This document shows, one piece after another, positions 1 through 6,300 of a DNA stretch of 9,114 bases. The notes under the pieces were generated by a model. The model was not told the DNA's origin, searched no databases, and saw nothing but the letters and a program-made list of their open reading frames with translations. Source of the stretch: Bacteroidota bacterium (GTDB lineage Bacteria; Bacteroidota; Bacteroidia; AKYH767-A; JABDAW01); the NCBI GenBank assembly GCA_023251595.1, contig JAHEYM010000138.1, forward strand, positions 1 to 9,114. The letters are read 5' to 3'. The first letter of the stretch is position 1. Each line of letters opens with the position of its first letter. Both the position numbers and the translations under genes were made by a program.

Positions 1-2020
1 TCATTGCATGATTTCGCCGAATTTATACTCTGATGTTAATGGTGAATACAGAGGAAGAGATTTCAAAATTCATACAGCAGATGGATTTAAATATTATACG
101 GTTTTTTCTCTTTGGGATACTTTCCGGGCTTTACATCCCCTTTTCACCATTATAAAACCCTCGATGGTGAATGATATGATCAACACTTTTTTATGTCAAT
201 ATCAGCAAGGCGGATTGTTACCCGTTTGGGAACTTCAATCGAATGAAACAGAGTGTATGATCGGTTATCATTCTGTTTCTGTAATTGCTGATGCAGCATT
301 AAAAGGTATTATGCACTATGATCTTAATCTGGCTTTCGAAGCAATGAAAAAAAGCGCTGAATCAGCCGGCAGATACGGTCTCGGTGCATATATTGAAAAA
401 GGATTTCTAACGAAGGAAGATGAAAATGAATCTGTCTCGAAGACACTCGAATATGCATACGACGATTGGTGCATTGCGCAAATGGCAAAACTTCTTCACC
501 ATGAAGATGATTACAAAAAATATATTCGTCGTGCTCAGTCTTATAAAAATATTTATGATGGTCAAACCGGATTTATGACACCACGGACGAATGGTGGATT
601 TGTTTATCCATTCGATCCAAGAGAGGTAAATAATAATTATACAGAGGCAAATGCCTGGCAATATACATTTTTTGTTCCTCATGATATTTCAGGATTAATA
701 AAAAGAATGGGAGGAGCAGAACGATTTGAGCAAAAATTAGATAAACTGTTTAGTGAGGGCAGCAAGACCACCGGTCGAGATCAGGCAGATATCACCGGAC
801 TCATCGGCCAATATGCACATGGAAATGAACCGAGTCATCACATGGCATATTTATATAATTATATCGGTAAACCCTGGAAGACAGAGACGAAAGTGAAATA
901 TATTATGGACAGTTTGTACAACACTTCGAAAGACGGGCTTTCCGGCAACGAAGACTGCGGACAAATGAGTGCATGGTATGTAATGAGTGCGATGGGATTG
1001 TATGCTGTTACACCCGGATCGCCAACTTACAATCTGAGTACTCCGCTATTTTCGAAAACGATCATTCATCTTGAAGATGGAAAAACATTCACCATACAAA
1101 AAAGCGGTTCTTCACAAACATTTATTCTTGGAGAAACTTTAAATGGAAAGAAAACAAATCATTCATATATCTCTCATCAGGATATTATAAATGGTGGAAA
1201 TATAAAATATACAGGATATGATTCACTTAGTCTCGATTGGGGGAAGGGAGAAGAAAATATCCCGCCGAGCAGCATTCATGATGAATTGATTTTACCGGCT
1301 CCGGTTTTCGAACCAACAAATATCAGTTTTCGGGATACTTTAATGGTTTCGGTTTGGACGGGTGATCATTCTATTAAAGACAAAAAAATATATCTCACTT
1401 TCAAAGGTGAGGAGCCCGATACAAATTCATATCTATATAGAACAGCTTTTTCTCTTGAAACGAGTGCGGTAATAAAAGCAAAAGTTGTTGCCCCCGGTTA
1501 TGAAGATAGTAAAACTATCTCAGCCAGGTATGTTAAACACGATACTGCAAGCAATGACTGGAGAATATATTTAAATTCAAAATATTCGAGTCAATACGAT
1601 GCGGGTGGTGCAGAAGGGCTGTTAGACGGAATTCGCGGCGAAAAAGATTGGCGAAAGGGCAACTGGCAAGGCTATCAGGGACAAAATTTCGAAGCAGTTA
1701 TCGACATGAAAAGAGAGCATTTAATCTCTTCTGTTTCAGCCGGATTTCTGCAAGATACCAGATCGTGGATCATGATGCCGAAAAGAGTCATATTCGAAAT
1801 TTCGTCCAACGATTCTACATATATAGAAGTCGCATCGATAAATAATATTATAAAAGACTCTGATAATGAAGTACAGATATTTAATTTCCATCAGGACATC
1901 AGAACTGTAAAAGCCCGTTTTGTAAGAATAAGAGCGATTGGTTACGGAAAGCTTCCCTCCTGGCACGAGAGTCCCGGTGCAGACTCCTGGCTGTTTGTGG
2001 ATGAGGTGGAGGTGAAATAA
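1..2020 (+). CDS. GH92 family alpha-mannosidase, 5'-truncated, with C-terminal HEX_C-like and F5/8C modules
   Basis: Calcium-dependent exo-alpha-mannosidases of family GH92 remove mannose from N-glycans and mannans with inversion, usually in the periplasm or at the cell surface. The frame is open from base 2, and the residues before the Met at base 8 (His-Cys) continue the family pattern, so that Met is internal and the real start and any signal peptide lie upstream. Counting from that Met, the typical motifs are SDVNGEYRGRD near 8-18, FSLWDTFRALHPL at 33-45, NYTEANAWQYTFFVPHD around Glu213 (the family's catalytic-acid motif), and GNEDCGQMSAWY around 313-324, whose acidic residues belong to the base/calcium site. 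Residues of about 430-515 resemble the chitobiase/hexosaminidase C-terminal domain (APVFEP start). Residues of about 525-670 resemble an F5/8 type C (discoidin-like) sugar-binding module, with GLLDGIRG and NWQGYQG. The variant TEAN instead of TEGN at the acid motif also occurs in the family, as far as I recall. No functional link to the CRISPR locus is apparent. Confidence 0.95.
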   Translation, partial: HCMISPNLYSDVNGEYRGRDFKIHTADGFKYYTVFSLWDTFRALHPLFTIIKPSMVNDMINTFLCQYQQGGLLPVWELQSNETECMIGYHSVSVIADAALKGIMHYDLNLAFEAMKKSAESAGRYGLGAYIEKGFLTKEDENESVSKTLEYAYDDWCIAQMAKLLHHEDDYKKYIRRAQSYKNIYDGQTGFMTPRTNGGFVYPFDPREVNNNYTEANAWQYTFFVPHDISGLIKRMGGAERFEQKLDKLFSEGSKTTGRDQADITGLIGQYAHGNEPSHHMAYLYNYIGKPWKTETKVKYIMDSLYNTSKDGLSGNEDCGQMSAWYVMSAMGLYAVTPGSPTYNLSTPLFSKTIIHLEDGKTFTIQKSGSSQTFILGETLNGKKTNHSYISHQDIINGGNIKYTGYDSLSLDWGKGEENIPPSSIHDELILPAPVFEPTNISFRDTLMVSVWTGDHSIKDKKIYLTFKGEEPDTNSYLYRTAFSLETSAVIKAKVVAPGYEDSKTISARYVKHDTASNDWRIYLNSKYSSQYDAGGAEGLLDGIRGEKDWRKGNWQGYQGQNFEAVIDMKREHLISSVSAGFLQDTRSWIMMPKRVIFEISSNDSTYIEVASINNIIKDSDNEVQIFNFHQDIRTVKARFVRIRAIGYGKLPSWHESPGADSWLFVDEVEVK

Positions 2021-2050
2021 AAAAAGGGTCAGATTTCTCCAACCCTTTTT
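2021..2050. terminator. Bidirectional intrinsic terminator
   Basis: AAAAAGGGT (2021-2029) pairs perfectly with ACCCTTTTT (2042-2050) around a 12-base loop. It starts immediately after the GH92 stop codon. The A and T tracts on both sides make it usable in both directions, so it can end both the GH92 gene and the convergent minus-strand gene whose stop is at 2115. Confidence 0.75.
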
Positions 2051-2051
2051 G

Positions 2052-2111
2052 CCCCTCCCGACCTCCCCACGCTTCGGCTTCGCTCAGTGATCATGGGGAG
2101 GAGAGGTGGGG
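2052..2111. repeat. GC-rich imperfect hairpin with REP-like loop
   Basis: CCTCCCC (2062-2068) pairs with GGGGAGG (2095-2101), and an outer CCCC (2052-2055) can pair with GGGG (2108-2111) across mismatches. The loop carries CTTCGGCTTCGCTCAG (2072-2087). I recall similar TTCG-x-CTTCGCTCAG strings scattered between genes in many Bacteroidota and related genomes, so this may be one copy of a dispersed intergenic palindrome. That assignment is inference; the inverted repeat itself is visible. It sits between two convergent genes, a usual place for such elements. Confidence 0.5.
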
Positions 2112-2114
2112 TGG

Positions 2115-2720
2115 CTACCTGACGATAACCGACATCGGGTCCGAATAAGCAGAAACACCTGCTTTGGACACAGTAAACAAACGAACCCAGAGATGTTGAC
2201 CGCTCTGATGAGAATTCACAACGACCTTGCCTGACATTGTTTGCGCAATGACTTTCCAGGTGCTGGTTTCAGTCAGGACTACGTCTGTACACTCTTCCCA
2301 ATTCTTGTAAGAGTTTGGCATTGACGCTGCGATCAGCGTCAATGTTCCGGGAAGCGGACCCGGGATAGCCTGTTGCTCCCTTTTACCACGTGTACTTTTA
2401 CGGATTACCGGTAAAAGACCAGCTGAGTAGATTTTGTCTGCATCACCCTCAGCCTCGAGTGAAACGTACAACACCGTTTGCCTAAGAAGTTTATCGACTT
2501 CTTTCTCCGCAGTACGAACCGCCTGGGTGCGATCAGTGCCTTTAAACAAGGCATTTTCGTTCGCCGCACGTAGCGCGTTACCCGCAGCTCTGAGCGCTGA
2601 GACCGTGGGTTTCGGTGTCGGAAAGTTAGAATTACCTTCTAACCTGTCTGCGAGGGTGTCGATTAAGACTACCTTCTCAGGCACATTTGCAGTTGGCACT
2701 TTTACTTTGGCTACAACCAT
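2115..2720 (-). CDS. Hypothetical protein: helical N-terminal region plus fibronectin-III-like C-terminal region
   Basis: A 201-residue protein of unknown function. The first 110 residues or so look helical and Ala-rich, with a NSNFPTPKPTVSALRAAGNAL segment and a YVSLEAEGDADKIYSAG segment. The last 75 or so end in LWVRLFTVSKAGVSAYSDP, which resembles the final strands of a fibronectin type III domain. I recognise this layout (NxNFPTPxP helical part followed by FN3) from uncharacterised proteins of Bacteroidota and relatives. No signal peptide or membrane segment is evident. I start it at the ATG at 2720, because the protein then begins MVVAKVKV, as I expect for the family, after an A/T-rich TTAATAAA. 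The frame stays open to an ATG at 2843, which would add 41 residues that look less convincing. G+C is visibly higher than in cas9, suggesting a different history. It converges on GH92 and shares the terminator at 2021-2050. No evidence ties it to CRISPR function. Confidence 0.75.
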   Translation of the reverse strand: MVVAKVKVPTANVPEKVVLIDTLADRLEGNSNFPTPKPTVSALRAAGNALRAANENALFKGTDRTQAVRTAEKEVDKLLRQTVLYVSLEAEGDADKIYSAGLLPVIRKSTRGKREQQAIPGPLPGTLTLIAASMPNSYKNWEECTDVVLTETSTWKVIAQTMSGKVVVNSHQSGQHLWVRLFTVSKAGVSAYSDPMSVIVR

Positions 2721-3026
2721 TTTATTAACAGGACTCTCACCGTGCTGAGGGATTAAATATGAGGGTAAAAGAGCATATCCACGTAAAAGCCATTTTTCCC
2801 TGACACTGATCGCCGTGTCGGAACGCTCACTAATTACCTGCATCGGTTACAATAAAGTTTGTACTTGCATTCAATAAGAAGGAGCGTAATGGTTAAGCTG
2901 GATAGGCGGAAAGTTTTTAGTTTAAGTTATTTTTGTGATGCTTTTTAATAGTTAGAGTATAAAACCGACCAAATGTTTAACGGTGATTGAAAATATTTTT
3001 CAATTATTTGCATATTTGGATGTAAA

Positions 3027-3050
3027 TAGCTGAAAATCAGCTAAATTATT
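3027..3050 (+). terminator. Possible terminator-like hairpin
   Basis: TAGCTGA (3027-3033) pairs perfectly with TCAGCTA (3037-3043) around an AAA loop, followed by the T-rich AATTATT. On the plus strand this has the form of a weak intrinsic terminator, but no plus-strand gene precedes it within 1 kb. It could insulate cas9 from upstream transcription or end a small RNA. The short stem and interrupted T-run keep confidence low. Confidence 0.3.
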
Positions 3051-3175
3051 TTTCGTGTTTTATTGCCACGAAGGCTCCCAAACAGGCGATTCTTAAAGAA
3101 TATGGAAGAAAAACTGGATTCTAATCCAATATTACCCCGATGGAATGTGATTTAGCTCTCAGTTTCCCAGAAATC

Positions 3176-3203
3176 TTGAAATTGAGAAATTTAAGTACAT
3201 TTG
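3176..3203 (+). promoter_or_regulatory. Candidate promoter for the cas9-cas1-cas2 operon
   Basis: TACATTTG (3196-3203) is a perfect match to the Bacteroidota -7 consensus TAnnTTTG, with TTG at 3176-3178, 17 bases upstream, as a possible -33 element. The spacing is slightly short. Transcription would start near 3208-3210, giving a cas9 leader of about 150 bases that crosses the whole tracrRNA gene in antisense. I saw no other perfect -7 match on this strand between here and the cas9 start. Confidence 0.4.
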
Positions 3204-3233
3204 TAGGGTGAATTCGAGAGGTCAAACCGACCT

Positions 3234-3269
3234 AAAAAACAACAATCCCACATTGCTGGGGGACTGTTG
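3234..3269 (-). terminator. tracrRNA intrinsic terminator
   Basis: On the minus strand CAACAGTCCC (3269-3260) pairs with GGGATTGTTG (3249-3240) through nine Watson-Crick pairs and one G-U pair. The loop is 10 bases, and TTTTTT (3239-3234) follows directly. It doubles as the 3' stem-loop of the tracrRNA. Confidence 0.85.
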
Positions 3270-3322
3270 TATAAGTTTCACAACGGAATAATCCTTATTG
3301 TGAATCGCTCTTTTGACTGTAC
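3234..3322 (-). ncRNA. tracrRNA of the type II-C CRISPR-Cas system
   Basis: This RNA pairs with the crRNA repeat and anchors it in Cas9. Read on the minus strand it has the expected order of parts. (1) The anti-repeat at 3321-3298: UACAGUC pairs with repeat GACUGUA, an asymmetric internal loop follows (AAA facing CA), then 13 of 14 positions pair with repeat UUGUGAUUCGCUCU, with a single U-U mismatch. (2) A nexus hairpin at 3301-3280, ACAA...UUGU enclosing GGA/UCC, with the ACAAUAAGG string seen in other type II-C tracrRNAs. (3) An A/U-rich linker. (4) A terminator hairpin ending in U6. Length is about 89 nt if it starts near 3322; the exact 5' end is inferred from the promoter match. It is divergent from cas9. 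Confidence 0.88.
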
Positions 3323-3324
3323 TG

Positions 3325-3356
3325 CAAAGTAACATTAAATAACTCAAACCACAAAA
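3325..3356 (-). promoter_or_regulatory. tracrRNA promoter, Bacteroidota -33/-7 type
   Basis: On the minus strand TTTTG (3356-3352) is followed after exactly 19 bases by TTACTTTG (3332-3325). The latter matches the -7 consensus TAnnTTTG at all but the second fixed position. It places the transcription start at about 3318-3322, right at the outer edge of the anti-repeat. The -33 element overlaps the bases just before the cas9 start codon. Spacing and position agree with the RNA predicted independently from base pairing. Confidence 0.6.
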
Positions 3357-3358
3357 TC

Positions 3359-6300
3359 ATGAAAAAAATTTTAGGACTTGACATCGGTACTAATTCTATC
3401 GGTTGGGCTTTGATTGACAAAGAAGATGGACAAATAGTTGGAATGGGTAGTCGGATAGTCCCGATGGGTGCGGAAGTATCTGAATTTGAAAAAGGTAATC
3501 CTCAAACAAAAAATGCCACAAGAAGGATGGCAAGAAGTATTCGAAGAATGGGAAAACGGTACAAAACAAGAAGGAATAAATTGCTCTATATTTTGTACAG
3601 ATTGGGAATGCTGCACTCCCAATTTCAATTTTCGAAACCATTTTCTGATCCCGAGAAAATACAAAAAGTAAATCTTTTACCGATCAGAAGAAAAACGTCA
3701 CAATTAAACTCATTAGATTTGATAAAACTGAAAGTCAAGGCACTGAATGAAAAAATAAATCTTGAAGAATTTGGGAGAATTATTTTTAATTATAATCAAC
3801 TTCGGGGTTATTCAGGGGGAGGGAATGATGATGAAATTGAATTAGCTGAAGATTTGAATGAAGAAAAAGGAAACTTGAAATTCGAGAAAATTACTCAGAC
3901 GGTTCGCATTTTATCCGAACCGATTAAGCTACAACTGAAGAAAAAAGGCAAGGATGTATTCGAATTGGAGGTTGAATCTGATGGAGATATTTATAAGGGT
4001 GAAACCAACCTCAACACCCTGAAAACAGGAGATGAAGTGGAATTACAAATAATAATTCGACGAAACAAAGGAGGTGATGTTTCTTCAATATTCTTTTCGG
4101 TTCCCAGCAAAACGAATTGGAGGAAATCTATGGAGGAATTAGAGGACGAATTTAATAAATATGCTGAAGAAACGGGGCGTGAATATTTTTTATGTGAATA
4201 TTTCTTGCAGAAACTTCAAGAAAAACCTACCTATCGACTTCGAAATAAAGTTATTCTAAGAAAAAGGTACCAAGCTGAGTTCGATGCAATATGGAATACA
4301 CAACTGAAATACAACCCTGACTTCAAACGATTGACAGAGGATAAAATTCTTCTGGATTCTATTTCCAATTTTATTTTTCCGGGTAATAATCCAGAACATA
4401 AACAGAAAGAATACCGTGGAATAGCAAATGAAAAAGGATTAAAATATTTAATTCGAGATCAGATTATTTATTTTCAGAGAGAATTGAGAGATCAATCAGA
4501 CTTGATTGGCTTCTGTCGATATGAAAAAGATCAAAAAGTATTAGCAAAGAGTCATCCGATATTTCAAGAGTTTAAAATTTGGGAGCAGATCAATAAACTT
4601 TCGATTAACTCGAAAATTCATTCCGGAACCAAAAAAAACGGAGAAATTAAATATGAATACCATGATGTTCCGGTAAATCACGAATTAAAAGCATGGTTAT
4701 TCGATGAATTACAGAAAAAAAAAGAATTATCTGCAAAAGGGGTATATTCCAAACTTGAAAGAGATGGTGTCATCATGAGGAATGAAAGCTTTTTGAATGG
4801 AATACACAGAGATGCGAAGCTCAAAGGTAATGAAACACTAATATTTTTAAAAAATCAACTGAAAGATTGGTTTGATAAATTGCGACTAAACGAGCCGGAA
4901 AATCTTACGCGATTTTGGGATTTACTTTATAACGGAAAAGGTAATGAATATGACTTGGAAAGTGATCGTTGTAAAAACATTCGTTCTTTTATATTAGAAA
5001 ATTACGGAGAAGTGTCCGAGCTGGATAAACTTACTATTCGATTTTCAAAAATTAAATTCGCTAGGTCTTATGCTTCTCTTTCTCTCAAAGCAATAGTTAA
5101 AATCCTGCCTCTTATGAGGGCAAGTAATTATTTTGACCCTGATTTGCCGCTAGATATTCACGACACCGTTAGTCGATTAATTAATGAGATTCAAATCGAT
5201 CCGTTTTTGAAATCTGTTCAGGAATTACTTGAAAAACATCAGGTTGAACAACTAACGCGAGGGGGGATGCAGAGTACCTATGCTGCAATTATCGTTTATG
5301 GAAAACACACCGCGGAAAACTTTTCAGGAAATGAAATGCTGTCACCCGGTATGATTAAACATTTACCAGTTGGCCAATTGCGGAACCCATTAGCCGAGCA
5401 GATGATTAATGAAACTCTTAAAATGGTTAAAGAAATCTGGAGTCATTATCATATAAAGCCCGATGAAATAAGAGTTGAATTGGCGAGAGAATTAAAAAAT
5501 AGCGCACAGGAAAGGGACAAAATATATAAAGCGGGAGAAGCAAATAGAAAAACCAATGAAAGAATAAAAACAAGATTAAATGAACTAAATAAAGAAACCT
5601 CTCTGGGTAACATTGAAAGATATCGACTATGGAGCATGCAGGCTATTGAGACCTTTCCTTTTTCAAACTCTAAAGAGCCTACACCTAGCGAGTTGGAAAA
5701 AATGAAATTGTGGGAAGAACAAAAGTGTTTATCGCCATACACAGGACAACCAATTCCCTTAAGCAAACTTTTTGATCATGGTATATACGATATAGATCAC
5801 ATTATTCCTAAATCACGATATTTTGACGATTCCCAAACGAATAAGGTCATCTGTGAAAGAAGTGTGAACATTGACAAAGGAAACAGAACTTCCTGGGAGT
5901 ACTTTGAAACAGGATCGACGACAGAGAAATTATTTTCCAAAGATAATTTTATTGACCACATTAACAAAAATTTTCATGGTCGAAAACGTAAGAATTTGTT
6001 AGCAACTCAAATTCCTCAAGATGCTATTTCCAGACAACTTAAAGATACACAATATATTTCAATTAAGGTGCGGGAAGAGCTCTCAAAAATAGTTGGAAGC
6101 GAGAGTGTTAAAACAACAACCGGTGGAATTACTGATTATTTACGACACCATTGGGGTTTGACAGCAAAGTTTAAAGAACTTACACAGGAAAGATTCGAAA
6201 AAACATTTGCGATGATAAAGGATGATGAAATAAAATCAAACATCAAATGGAGTAAACGATTTGATCATCGTCATCACGCTTTAGATGCACTGATAATTGC

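Larger units (their letters stand above)
2721..3230. other. Gene-free stretch with small inverted repeats
   Basis: No convincing gene is visible here, apart from the optional 41-codon extension of the minus-strand gene (2721-2843). From about 2860 rightward it is AT-rich. Visible structures are an 8-bp perfect inverted repeat ATTGAAAA/TTTTCAAT (2986-2993 and 2997-3004), a 7-bp hairpin at 3027-3043, a 6-bp TGGATT/AATCCA repeat at 3115-3128, and a 15-base AGGTC/GACCT hairpin (3219-3233) just past the tracrRNA terminator. The 9-mer AAACCGACC occurs at 2962-2970 and again at 3224-3232. A segment at 2932-2970 loosely resembles the CRISPR repeat. Confidence 0.6.

Noticed and set aside
8..10. ATG at base 8 as the start of the GH92 gene
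   Set aside because: The frame is open to the window edge, and the upstream residues and the motif around this Met match the interior of GH92 proteins, so it is an internal Met.
2115..2720. The protein next to the CRISPR locus as an anti-CRISPR or a new Cas accessory factor
   Set aside because: It is on the opposite strand, separated by about 500 bases, differs in composition, and belongs to a family I know from unrelated contexts; nothing supports a CRISPR role.
2434..2748. Plus-strand open frame of 104 codons
   Set aside because: It lies wholly opposite the minus-strand FN3-like gene and has a Ser/Ala-rich, family-less product. A shadow of the real frame.
3063..3082. TTGCCACGAAGGCTCCCAAA-like string as a fragment of a dispersed intergenic repeat
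   Set aside because: It resembles strings I recall from intergenic DNA of many bacteria, but it is too short and has no second copy here.
5449..5766. Minus-strand open frame of 105 codons inside cas9
   Set aside because: It is antisense to the RuvC-II to HNH coding region, which is clearly real; no recognisable protein.
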